From positions 1-64,000 of the forward strand of contig NZ_FNAN01000022.1 in the NCBI RefSeq assembly GCF_900101885.1: a stretch of DNA of 64,000 nt. The letters run 5' to 3'. The notes beneath the pieces are model-generated. The model did no database searches, was not told where the DNA came from, and was given only the letters and a program-made list of their open reading frames with translations. Source of the DNA: Dyadobacter soli (GTDB lineage Bacteria; Bacteroidota; Bacteroidia; Cytophagales; Spirosomataceae). The first letter of the stretch is position 1. The number at the start of each line of letters is the position of its first letter. Positions 57,124 to 64,000 of the stretch are shown here, in pieces. Made by a program: the position numbers and the translations under genes.

Positions 57124-59144
57124 AGTGGGTTTACTTCAAAAGTGAGAGGTTCGTCGCTGCTGTTGACAACTACGTTGTCGAAGGCATAATATCCGGCTTT
57201 GCTAATAATAACCTCCCGGTTTTTAGATGGGATGCTGATCCTGCACTTCCTGATTTGCGGGCTGGAATACTCCACCTCGATAATGAAATTATGCGTGCCC
57301 GGGTTGACCGTTCCGGCAGATGTCCTCAATGCCGGTGGATTTTGGCCGACAGTATTCGAGATCATTTCTGCGCCTGGCGTGCGAAGGTCGATAACCGGTC
57401 CCGCATCTGTCGAACCTGTTACGTTGGTTCCAGTCATTGGAATTTTATGCAGGATCGCCAGGTGGACGGGGATGTTGTTTAGCGCGCAGGTCCCGTTGGT
57501 ATTTGCAAATGCTTGCGTATCCAAGCTATCAAACCTCGCTTCGGCCAGCGCATTCGCATCGCCGGGATTCTCTCCACCGTATGCTCCGGCATTCACCGTT
57601 ATTGTTGCCGGTCCACCAACATAACCCGCAGCACAATTATTGCGTTTGAAAGTGCCCAAACGAGATATTGCCGCACTGGGGTAGGGCGTCCCACCAACAG
57701 TGATCGTGCTGTCGAATATTGGCTCCACGTAATCCGGGTCACCCTGATAATTTATCTTGACGGTGTAAGGCTTGTAAAGTGCGTTGTCATCTGCATACAC
57801 CTTTTCGAGCTTCTCGAAAGCTAAAAAACCGGTGCGTTTGCCAAATCCGTCGAGTACCTGGCGAAGCGACATGCCGCGCCAGATCGTTTCCCTTTCCGGA
57901 ACAGGCTCAGAGGCCGGAAGGTCTGAGAAATTCTCGACCGTATCCAGCACCCGGAAATTAAAGGTGCGGGCGACCAAATCCTGATTGTCAGCCTGATCGA
58001 CCAGATTGCTTGTAAGCAGCTGCAAGGGCCGGTGACCTTTGTCGGTAATCAAATACATTTCTTCGGAAAGCAGCAGCTCGTCAAGATAACGCAGGTAATT
58101 AACCGCGTCCCGCTTGAAAAACCCGGTGCTGATCTGGAATTCGTACTCGCCCTCTATACTGATAATTTTTAGCTCGGAAAAATCGATTTTAGCATCAGCC
58201 GGCCGCTCGACGGCAGCAACCGATTGAGCCACTTTTAAAATCCGCTGTGCCTGGCCTATCAAGCGCAAGGTGTCCCAGCCGCCCAACGAGTTAACAAAAA
58301 GAATGCTTCGGTCGTAAAGCTCGCCGAGTTGGTCGAGAATGTAGCTGCGGACTTCGCTGATCCGTTTGTCCTGCTCGTTGCTGAGCCAGACGTCGTACCT
58401 GGTAGCATCGGCGGGAATGGCGAGGGCAGAAGCTCCGACCGGGCAGCAGATCACCGAATACAAAATCGGGTTGGAAAGGGTCATTTTGGTAATCGCCTCT
58501 GAGGTGATTCCATCTTCGGTGTAGAACTGCACTTTTAACCGCAATTCGGTTGGCTTCGGCGTAAAATTCACAAGGAAGTACAGGTATTCCTCCTGAGCAC
58601 AATCGACGCGTTTATAATTGGGCTGCCAGGTCAAAAATTGCTTTCTCCCCAGTTGCCATTTACGCCAGAATGTTTCCCCGTAGACGTAGAAATCCTCATT
58701 GCTCAGGCCTGCCTTTATTGCGTACATCTTGGGCAGGGCCTTTTCGGTATCGACGGCAGGCAGGCCGCCAGTGATGCGCTCGGTCAATGAGAATGCCATC
58801 GTTTGCGACACGGAAACGCTCAGCGCTGCCTGTTGCCGGCTCGGTTTCGTGTAGCTCAAAAGACCGTCAACCTTGCCGTTCCGGCCGGAATTATATTTGA
58901 ATTCAGCGCCCGAGAATATTTGAACGCCCGACATATCTTCGACGGGCTTCTCGCGGCCGGATGAAGTATGTAGCTCGACCAGGTTATCCGAAAACGGAAA
59001 TTCCGGAACGTTGATGGTTAAGAAGTATTTCAGGCCGACCCGACTTTCGAGACCTGCATCGGCAGCTTCAATGGTATGGCTTAACTTATTGCGGCTAAAT
59101 TTCAGCGGCAGATAGGAAAGGTTGGTGGCTATTGGATCGATCAT
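57120..59144 (-). CDS. Large tail protein with a DUF5977 domain
   Basis: A 674-residue protein. The DUF5977 pattern is seen near residues 505-560: FKRNNCAAGYVGGPATITVN, followed by DANALAEARFDSLDTQAFAN and TNGTC. This short repeat-like domain is frequent in Bacteroidota phage and surface proteins. The rest is beta-rich. It overlaps the 55,705 gene by 4 bases, so both are tail proteins in one coupled unit; a fibre or adsorption role is likely. Confidence 0.7.
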   Translation of the reverse strand: MIDPIATNLSYLPLKFSRNKLSHTIEAADAGLESRVGLKYFLTINVPEFPFSDNLVELHTSSGREKPVEDMSGVQIFSGAEFKYNSGRNGKVDGLLSYTKPSRQQAALSVSVSQTMAFSLTERITGGLPAVDTEKALPKMYAIKAGLSNEDFYVYGETFWRKWQLGRKQFLTWQPNYKRVDCAQEEYLYFLVNFTPKPTELRLKVQFYTEDGITSEAITKMTLSNPILYSVICCPVGASALAIPADATRYDVWLSNEQDKRISEVRSYILDQLGELYDRSILFVNSLGGWDTLRLIGQAQRILKVAQSVAAVERPADAKIDFSELKIISIEGEYEFQISTGFFKRDAVNYLRYLDELLLSEEMYLITDKGHRPLQLLTSNLVDQADNQDLVARTFNFRVLDTVENFSDLPASEPVPERETIWRGMSLRQVLDGFGKRTGFLAFEKLEKVYADDNALYKPYTVKINYQGDPDYVEPIFDSTITVGGTPYPSAAISRLGTFKRNNCAAGYVGGPATITVNAGAYGGENPGDANALAEARFDSLDTQAFANTNGTCALNNIPVHLAILHKIPMTGTNVTGSTDAGPVIDLRTPGAEMISNTVGQNPPALRTSAGTVNPGTHNFIIEVEYSSPQIRKCRISIPSKNREVIISKAGYYAFDNVVVNSSDEPLTFEVNPL

Positions 59145-59169
59145 GACATGGAAATTTCACGAAACTCCC

Positions 59170-59177
59170 TACATTTG
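59170..59177 (+). promoter_or_regulatory. -7 box TACATTTG for the 59.2-kb gene
   Basis: The same TACATTTG as at 5636 and 37,166, here 33 bases before the ATG of the plus-strand gene at 59,211. Confidence 0.45.
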
Positions 59178-59210
59178 CCACCCATAAAAAGGACGATAAC
59201 GACAGTAATT

Positions 59211-59513
59211 ATGAACACACCAGTACCTAGCAAATTCCAGCCGCAGGCCAACTATATGAAATCGCAGTACGAGATATACATTAAGAAGCTTACAGGTTTA
59301 AACCCACGCGTAACAGCAAAAGAGGCGGGACTCGAATTCCATTTTGAAATCAATCTCCCGGTCGAAATCCCTTTCATCATCGTTCAGCGTCTTGCTTTTA
59401 GACACCTTGAAGCCGTTGCAACGGATGAAGAAGATTTGAAAACCGTTTTAGAAGCGTTCAAGACGCAACTTGTAAAAAGTCGACCGGATATTCAGCTAAA
59501 TCCCGGGATGTAA
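59211..59513 (+). CDS. Small plus-strand accessory protein in the prophage
   Basis: A 100-residue protein (MNTPVPSKFQPQANYMKSQY) with an alpha/beta centre (FHFEINLPVEIPFIIVQRLA) and a helical C-terminus. It is opposite in orientation to the surrounding late genes and flanked by its own -7 box, so it is probably expressed in the lysogen. The frame upstream to 59,148 lies within the promoter and is not used. The family is unknown. Confidence 0.6.
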   Translation: MNTPVPSKFQPQANYMKSQYEIYIKKLTGLNPRVTAKEAGLEFHFEINLPVEIPFIIVQRLAFRHLEAVATDEEDLKTVLEAFKTQLVKSRPDIQLNPGM

Positions 59514-59535
59514 TTGGAATGCGGAACCTTGGTGG

Positions 59536-60006
59536 TTAACAAAAGATTTCATTGCTTGGTAAGCCGAGTTTGAGTTTTACTTCATAGCCGTAGGCCGCTT
59601 CCACTCCCAAGTATACAACCGGCTCGGCGGTAATCGTATCGAAATCAAGGAAGTTCTTATACAGCCGGGAGTCGTGGTGCAATTTCAAAATGATCGAGGA
59701 AACAATCGTTTCCGCCCGGGCAAAGGCTTCATCTTGTTGTTGACGATCGTCGAGCTTGCCCTTGCACCAGACGTACAACTGCGTATTGAAATTGGTCAGC
59801 AGGATATGGTTTTCGACCTTCTGCGTTGCCCACTTTGGTCGAAATACGAATATGCCCGGGAATACATCTTCAGAGACAGTATCTTCTATCATCCGATCCA
59901 TTCCATTACCGTCGCTCATTTGAGCGTACACCACTCCATTTTTGGCCTTTTCCGCTTCCAAAATGGGGGATAGGTAAGGCCAGAATAAGCTGTCGGTCGG
60001 ATTCAT
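59536..60006 (-). CDS. Phage protein, tail terminator-like by position
   Basis: A 156-residue alpha/beta protein (MNPTDSLFWPYLSPILEAEK) with ENHILLTNFNTQLYVWCKGK and a beta-rich end. Its size and order suit a tail terminator or minor tail protein. The preceding gene's stop overlaps its start by one base (TGATG). Confidence 0.55.
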   Translation of the reverse strand: MNPTDSLFWPYLSPILEAEKAKNGVVYAQMSDGNGMDRMIEDTVSEDVFPGIFVFRPKWATQKVENHILLTNFNTQLYVWCKGKLDDRQQQDEAFARAETIVSSIILKLHHDSRLYKNFLDFDTITAEPVVYLGVEAAYGYEVKLKLGLPSNEIFC

Positions 60007-60863
60007 CAGTTTTTTGATTTGTTACGTTCGATTTCTGCCTTTACGTCCTTGCGATGTTCTTCCAGGAATTGGAATACTTCGTGGACATTTGCTCGTTTGG
60101 TTTGGGACATACTTCCGAAAATTTGTTTTTGGGAAAGCTCGTATTGGTTTTTGATAAGGCTCTGGCCGGGGAAGTCTTCCGGCACTGGGGGCTTGCTGCC
60201 GTCATTTTCGAATAGGTCGAAATAGGAGAAGAAGTTTTTAACTGTGCCCAGGAAATAGACCAGGACGAGTACCTTTTCATCGAAGAAGCGACCAGTTAGG
60301 AGCTTAGCCCTGTTTGCGGCGATATGCTCGTTATAGTCCTCACGCTCATCTCCATTCCAGTCAGGATCATTCTGATATTTACGCTTGCGTTTGGGGCGGC
60401 ATAGTGTGGCGACCAGCATGTCAAGGCGCTCTTCGCCTTCGACAAGCTGCTTAATGAAGGCCTGCGCGTGAATGTAAGCATCTGAAAGTTCGCCAAAGGA
60501 CATGCTGCGAAACCCTTCCGTGAACACTTCCCACCGCTGACCATCGACTTCGAAACTGCTGAACGGGGCGACGGTAAGATCTGTTTGCCACATCCATGAA
60601 AGTTGTCGGAGCAATTCGGCGAGCACCAGTGCGCTTTGGTCTTTGTTGGCTTCCGGACTCTTCTTCCCGAAAAGCCGGTCCATGATCCTTCCCCATTGTT
60701 TGGAGGTGTAACCGAGTGTGATGCGCAGCAGCTCGTGATAGGTCTCACCGCTTTCAGGAAGCACGAACAAGTTTTTCAACAACGCTGGCAGCTTGTGCCG
60801 GCTGACTTCCTGCCAGTCTTGTGGGAACTTGTGCGTGCTTCCGTTGATGACGATTTCCTGCAT
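60006..60863 (-). CDS. Phage protein, possible tail assembly chaperone
   Basis: A 285-residue mainly helical protein starting MQEIVINGSTHKFPQDWQEV. It has VATLCRPKRKRKYQNDPDWN in the middle and a helical C-terminus with a Lys-rich end. ATG 60,863 overlaps the stop of the DUF5675 gene by one base (TAATG), which decides against the longer frame from 60,893. Position and helix content are compatible with an assembly chaperone. Confidence 0.55.
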   Translation of the reverse strand: MQEIVINGSTHKFPQDWQEVSRHKLPALLKNLFVLPESGETYHELLRITLGYTSKQWGRIMDRLFGKKSPEANKDQSALVLAELLRQLSWMWQTDLTVAPFSSFEVDGQRWEVFTEGFRSMSFGELSDAYIHAQAFIKQLVEGEERLDMLVATLCRPKRKRKYQNDPDWNGDEREDYNEHIAANRAKLLTGRFFDEKVLVLVYFLGTVKNFFSYFDLFENDGSKPPVPEDFPGQSLIKNQYELSQKQIFGSMSQTKRANVHEVFQFLEEHRKDVKAEIERNKSKN

Positions 60864-61318
60864 TACTGGTAGTCTTGAGTGATTGTCCACCAAACTTCTT
60901 CACCTGCGGTAAGGGCGGCAAGGACGGCTTTATGCAATGCTTCACTTGCCAGACGGCTGTCGCCGACCATGAACTCGCCATTTTCGGTTCCGCTTTTGAA
61001 GCCGGTCAGCAGGCACCCATCGGTGTTTTGATGCGTGTTACCCGAGTGGGAACGGATACCGGAAAACCCGGGAACGCCGATCAGGATGATCATTTTCCGT
61101 TTGAACCGGTTTGACCAGGTGATGTCCACACGGTACCGGCCGGTGGGAATGGCGGTGCGTGCCGGTACTTTGATTCGCTGGATTTCGGCGAGCGGCATTC
61201 CCTGAATTAATCCCCTGTCAGTGTCTTCCAGCACATAGCCGAAGAATTTGTCATTCACCCGCAGCCGGGATAAGGTGCTATTTGCCCCTTTCAGAATCCT
61301 CTTGCTTTTAATTTCCAT
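60863..61318 (-). CDS. DUF5675-family protein (probable lysis-associated enzyme)
   Basis: A 151-residue protein. TLSRLRVNDKFFGYVLEDTD, the AIPTGRYRVDITWSNRF segment and IRSHSGNTHQNTDGCLLTGF (a H-x3-T-x4-GC-like block) are the hallmark of DUF5675, which resembles L,D-transpeptidase-type folds and recurs next to holins in Bacteroidota phages. It probably acts on peptidoglycan or a related substrate; activity is not established. It follows the holin gene with 11-base overlap. Confidence 0.85.
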   Translation of the reverse strand: MEIKSKRILKGANSTLSRLRVNDKFFGYVLEDTDRGLIQGMPLAEIQRIKVPARTAIPTGRYRVDITWSNRFKRKMIILIGVPGFSGIRSHSGNTHQNTDGCLLTGFKSGTENGEFMVGDSRLASEALHKAVLAALTAGEEVWWTITQDYQ

Positions 61319-61841
61319 CGGGCGATTTTTTAGAGGGGATATAGGCTTTCAAATTGTCCCAGGCGAGTTGCAGGATCGTCTTTTTCCCGATAGCAGCGTA
61401 ATTCTCCTGCACAGACCAGAACTCGGTGGCCATGATAGTCAGCATCGCTGAATATTCGACGGCATGGAAGATGGTCACCTCGATGCCGTCGATTTGAAGG
61501 TGTGCCAGACCATGCAGCGAAGACAGAACGCACACGTAGTACATCAGCTTGGAGAATGTCTTGTCTTTAAAGACTTTTGCCGTTACCGGTGGATAATTGG
61601 CCGGATCCTGCTTGTTGAGATACTTCTGCTTCTGAATCCCTGAATAGGCATCGTAGGCGATCATCAGCAGTAAATAGACCAGGTATTTGAAATCCGAAAA
61701 AACGTAGGTCTCCACAAATTCGAGTAGCCACGCGCCAATACCCGCAACGAGCGCCCAGATGGTGACTGTGAAGAAGTGTTCACTGATAAAGGTTAAATGG
61801 TGAATCATTGCGGTTAAGCAGCTTTCGAAGTAGGTTTTCAT
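61308..61841 (-). CDS. Phage holin-family protein
   Basis: A 177-residue membrane protein (MKTYFESCLTAMIHHLTFIS). Hydrophobic helices lie at about 18-42 (FFTVTIWALVAGIGAWLLEF), 50-66 (LVYLLLMIAYDAYSG) and 95-145. The pattern matches the toxin-secretion/phage lysis holin family (Bacteroidota/Firmicutes type). Start ATG 61,841 follows the next gene's stop closely; the frame up to 62,027 is antisense-like sequence in that gene. Confidence 0.85.
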   Translation of the reverse strand: MKTYFESCLTAMIHHLTFISEHFFTVTIWALVAGIGAWLLEFVETYVFSDFKYLVYLLLMIAYDAYSGIQKQKYLNKQDPANYPPVTAKVFKDKTFSKLMYYVCVLSSLHGLAHLQIDGIEVTIFHAVEYSAMLTIMATEFWSVQENYAAIGKKTILQLAWDNLKAYIPSKKSPDGN

Positions 61842-61842
61842 A

Positions 61843-62214
61843 CTAGTAGGGAGGTGTAATTTTGCCGGTAACGTAGCCAGCGCCGAACGCCATGAGTATG
61901 CGCTTGCGACGTTTTTTTCTTTCGTCGGCAAGCATGCGCTCAAACTGCTCTCTTTGCACGGAAAGCTGCACTCGGAGCATGCTGTTTTCGGCTTTAAGGG
62001 CAAGGTTATCCAGGGTGAGAAGTTCATTTTTCTTTGTGAGGGTATGGTGGATAGGTTTGAGGAGCTCGTAACTGATCAGGCTGTCAAGCAACGCCTGCTC
62101 ATACGCCGGATCGAATTTGTTGCTTGATCCTTGTGCGGTAGCTGTCGCGCAGGTTAGCCCGCCTAGCGCTATCCAGCCGGTCAACAGAATCTTTTTTGAA
62201 AGTGAGGATTTCAT
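61843..62214 (-). CDS. Exported coiled-coil protein, possible outer spanin-like partner
   Basis: A 123-residue protein with a signal peptide (MKSSLSKKILLTGWIALGGL, then TCATATAQG), a periplasmic coiled coil (about 55-95) and a basic and hydrophobic end RKRILMAFGAGYVTGKITPP. GLTC resembles but does not match the lipobox. The first 116 bases overlap the upstream gene in another frame. The layout recalls overlapping Rz/Rz1 spanin pairs. Confidence 0.6.
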   Translation of the reverse strand: MKSSLSKKILLTGWIALGGLTCATATAQGSSNKFDPAYEQALLDSLISYELLKPIHHTLTKKNELLTLDNLALKAENSMLRVQLSVQREQFERMLADERKKRRKRILMAFGAGYVTGKITPPY

Positions 62215-62419
62215 GTTCCTGTTCTAGTTTAATGATGGAATCCTGTAAAACCAGCCGCTTTTTTCCGACCATGACCAGAGCGTCGATGATCGCGTCACTC
62301 GACGGCTCTGGTTTTTTCAAGCCGGTGATCGAGTGATAGTAAAATAGGCAGTTTGTGATAAGGATCAGCAGCAGTAGAGCCACCTGGACTACATGCCAAA
62401 AGACGAGAGTGACTTTCAT
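62099..62419 (-). CDS. Small membrane coiled-coil protein, possible inner spanin-like
   Basis: A 106-residue protein with one N-terminal membrane helix (VVQVALLLLILITNCLFYYH, residues about 9-30) and a following coiled coil (IDALVMVGKKRLVLQDSIIK). This is the topology of an i-spanin. Its 3' third is shared with the start of the 61,843 gene in another frame. It is also coupled to the preceding gene by an ATGA overlap. Confidence 0.6.
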   Translation of the reverse strand: MKVTLVFWHVVQVALLLLILITNCLFYYHSITGLKKPEPSSDAIIDALVMVGKKRLVLQDSIIKLEQEHEILTFKKDSVDRLDSARRANLRDSYRTRIKQQIRSGV

Positions 62420-64000
62420 TGCAGTTTCGCGTGAATACCGTTACCGGCGACTTTTTGAGATACAATCTGGCCATTGGGAAGCTGGACATCGAGCGTATGC
62501 CAGTTGTTGTCTGCAAAACTGTTGTGGTAGAACCAGCCTGTTTTTCCTGCCAACGTTTGAGAATACACGAAACCGCGTTGTTGCTTATAGGCATCCACCA
62601 GTTCATCCGCCTTGAAATTACTCGGAGTGATCCATTCGCCGCCATCGATGCGGTGCCGCAGATAAGCACGGTCGCCTCCATCGGTTTGGCCGAAAGTTTT
62701 AGCGTAGAGCCGTATCCCAAAATAGCTTAAATCTGCACTGCCGGTAAAGCCGTGATAAATATCCCCCGAACCTGGCCAGTATTTATTGAATTCATTGTTA
62801 CGAGCTTCGCTGGAACCTTTCGGGTACCATTCGCCTACGAGTCCCTGGCCCGGCCTGCCGTCGAAAAGCTTCTGATTGGCCTTCCCAAAGCCGCCCCATT
62901 CTGCGTAGAAATTGCCGTATACCTGAGAAAAAAATGCCGATGCAATGTGAACGTTCGGATCGAGTGGGAATTTATCCTCTTTGAAGTAGGTGCCGTCAGG
63001 AAAATCGATGCGATACCGGTTGTTTGGCCGGGTTTCTCCTTGTCCAAACAAGGCAACACCGGCATGGTAGCCCATGTGCTTAAAGTATTCCAGTCGAAAG
63101 GCCAGTTCGATTGGCTGTCGTAATACCTGATCAGGCGCGCGCAGATACACCGCTTCCACGATCATCGTGGTCGCCGAAAGCGTGCCGCCTGGCGAATACT
63201 CTGTGCTTGGTAAGTCCTTCGGCTCGGTGCGGAAAAGCTTTTTGTAATATTCTGCGCTTTGGTTGAAAACCAAGCTTTCCCCTCCCTGCCAGAAGTAATT
63301 GTGGCAGATCTCATAATGAATGCCGCGCGATCCGAAATCCTGCTCGTACCGTTTGCGCAATTCGGGATAGAAAGCGCCAAACATCGGCGAGCCGGCAGGT
63401 TGCCATCCGACATTCTCAGACATTTCCGACAGCCAGATCGCATCCGACGCGTCGGTTTTCCAAGCCCATTCCCTGGCTTCATCGACTGGCAAGCCATCGG
63501 CCGTAGGCCAAACCGCTTTGCTGGTACCGTTTGGCCAAAGCTCAGTACTTCCATTGTTCAAGCGCCCGAAGACGCCCTCGATACGCTGAAAATTACTAAA
63601 CGTCTTGCCAGCAAATTTAAGCAGGCGAACCTGCTGATTGCTGTCTGCATCGTTCCAGGGAAGGCTGTGGTGCGGCAGATGGGTTACGCCTTTGGCGAAA
63701 ACGCGATCAACGCCCCAGGGTTTCCAATCCGCTGCCCAGAAGTGCCCATTCGGAAGCTTGATGTCTTCGCCGATTTCTGCCCAGCTGACCTGCTGGTCTG
63801 ACGGATCGTAATTTTGAGGGATGTGGTTAAGAAAGCCGGCAGCGTCTTGCGCTCCCTTCGCCACGTATGTCTGAAAAGCGTAGCTCAAACCGCCACTGAA
63901 CGATTCGCCAGCGTCGATTTTAAACCAATCGCTTTTATACTCTTCGGGCGTTCCTGCCCACTTGTTGAACCCTTCGGCAGAGTATTCTTTTTTCAACTTC
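62416..64000 (-). CDS. Large phage protein, glycan-related, partial
   Basis: An open frame of at least 527 residues that continues past the right window edge. The first codon seen as a possible start is a TTG at 63,996 and is probably internal. The C-terminal region has Trp- and Gly-rich loops (WAADWKPWGVDRVFAKGVTH, GGFGKANQKLFDGRPGQGLV, HIDGGEWITPSNF-type RHRIDGGEWITPSNFKADEL), typical of beta-sandwich glycan-binding or polysaccharide-lyase-like phage proteins. It is upstream of the spanin-like genes with an ATGA overlap. It is probably a tail or adsorption protein. Confidence 0.6.
   Translation of the reverse strand, partial: KLKKEYSAEGFNKWAGTPEEYKSDWFKIDAGESFSGGLSYAFQTYVAKGAQDAAGFLNHIPQNYDPSDQQVSWAEIGEDIKLPNGHFWAADWKPWGVDRVFAKGVTHLPHHSLPWNDADSNQQVRLLKFAGKTFSNFQRIEGVFGRLNNGSTELWPNGTSKAVWPTADGLPVDEAREWAWKTDASDAIWLSEMSENVGWQPAGSPMFGAFYPELRKRYEQDFGSRGIHYEICHNYFWQGGESLVFNQSAEYYKKLFRTEPKDLPSTEYSPGGTLSATTMIVEAVYLRAPDQVLRQPIELAFRLEYFKHMGYHAGVALFGQGETRPNNRYRIDFPDGTYFKEDKFPLDPNVHIASAFFSQVYGNFYAEWGGFGKANQKLFDGRPGQGLVGEWYPKGSSEARNNEFNKYWPGSGDIYHGFTGSADLSYFGIRLYAKTFGQTDGGDRAYLRHRIDGGEWITPSNFKADELVDAYKQQRGFVYSQTLAGKTGWFYHNSFADNNWHTLDVQLPNGQIVSQKVAGNGIHAKLQ

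Larger units (their letters stand above)
35021..64000. mobile_element. Siphovirus-like prophage (incomplete at the right edge)
   Basis: The region holds a tyrosine recombinase, DNA methylase, terminase, scaffold, protease, capsid, tape measure, tail hub, holin, spanin-like and DUF5675 lysis genes. All structural genes are on the minus strand, and plus-strand genes interrupt them at 54.9 and 59.2 kb. The left boundary is probably the tRNA repeat at 34,665-34,707. The right boundary and the portal gene are not in the window. Confidence 0.85.

Overview
The window looks like a Bacteroidota chromosome, most likely Cytophagales and close to Dyadobacter. The signs are TAnnTTTG-type -7 promoter boxes, a TonB, PadR, Lrp and AraC repertoire typical of that group, Bacteroidota-type mobilisation and integrase genes, and a DUF5977/DUF5675 prophage. 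The genus call is an inference from protein resemblance.

Layout. (1) 1-3.9 kb is chromosomal backbone: the edge of an ISAon1-family insertion sequence that truncated a four-helix copper-binding protein (DUF326), a tRNA-like RNA with a greatly enlarged variable region, an Lrp/AsnC regulator, a PadR-TonB pair, a DnaQ-like exonuclease, a small lipoprotein and tRNA-Ala(GGC). (2) 3,951-34,707 is a 30.7-kb integrated, mobilisable genomic island. It is bounded by a 43-bp direct repeat of the tRNA-Ala 3' end and carries a 25-bp double repeat (two 11-bp units) inside each end. Its right third holds the mobility and replication genes: integrase, HTH protein, D5-like ATPase, CHC2/Toprim primase, MobC, relaxase and a membrane accessory protein. 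A GCATCA/TGATGC repeat array and a candidate oriT lie among them. The left two thirds is cargo with a stress and envelope flavour: cold-shock protein, lipid acyltransferase, a GH130/GT4/GT4 glycan cluster, transglutaminase-like protease, desaturase, CheB-histidine kinase fusion, Na+/H+ antiporter, kinase, AraC regulator, porin-like barrel, cupin, transaldolase and bestrophin. Several cargo genes also occur as decayed second or third copies, so the island looks like a mosaic of repeated additions and losses.

(3) 35.0-64.0 kb is most of a prophage that runs off the right edge and starts with its own tyrosine recombinase 313 bp from the right att copy of the island, so the two elements probably sit in tandem at one tRNA site. 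A Dam-like methylase and a translationally coupled three-gene TIGR04255 cassette lie between the integrase and the terminase. The structural genes are one long minus-strand block, read in the order tail fibre, lysis, tail, tape measure, protease, scaffold, capsid, terminase. No portal gene is recognisable. Plus-strand accessory genes interrupt this block at 54.9-55.7 kb (including a protein with an R-x4-H motif as in HEPN ribonucleases) and at 59.2 kb.

The best candidates for undescribed biology are the TIGR04255 three-gene cassette, the HEPN-like two-gene cassette inside the late operon, the tRNA-like RNA at 537-697, the repeat array at 30.5 kb, and the hairpin plus G-quadruplex block immediately after the terminase gene.
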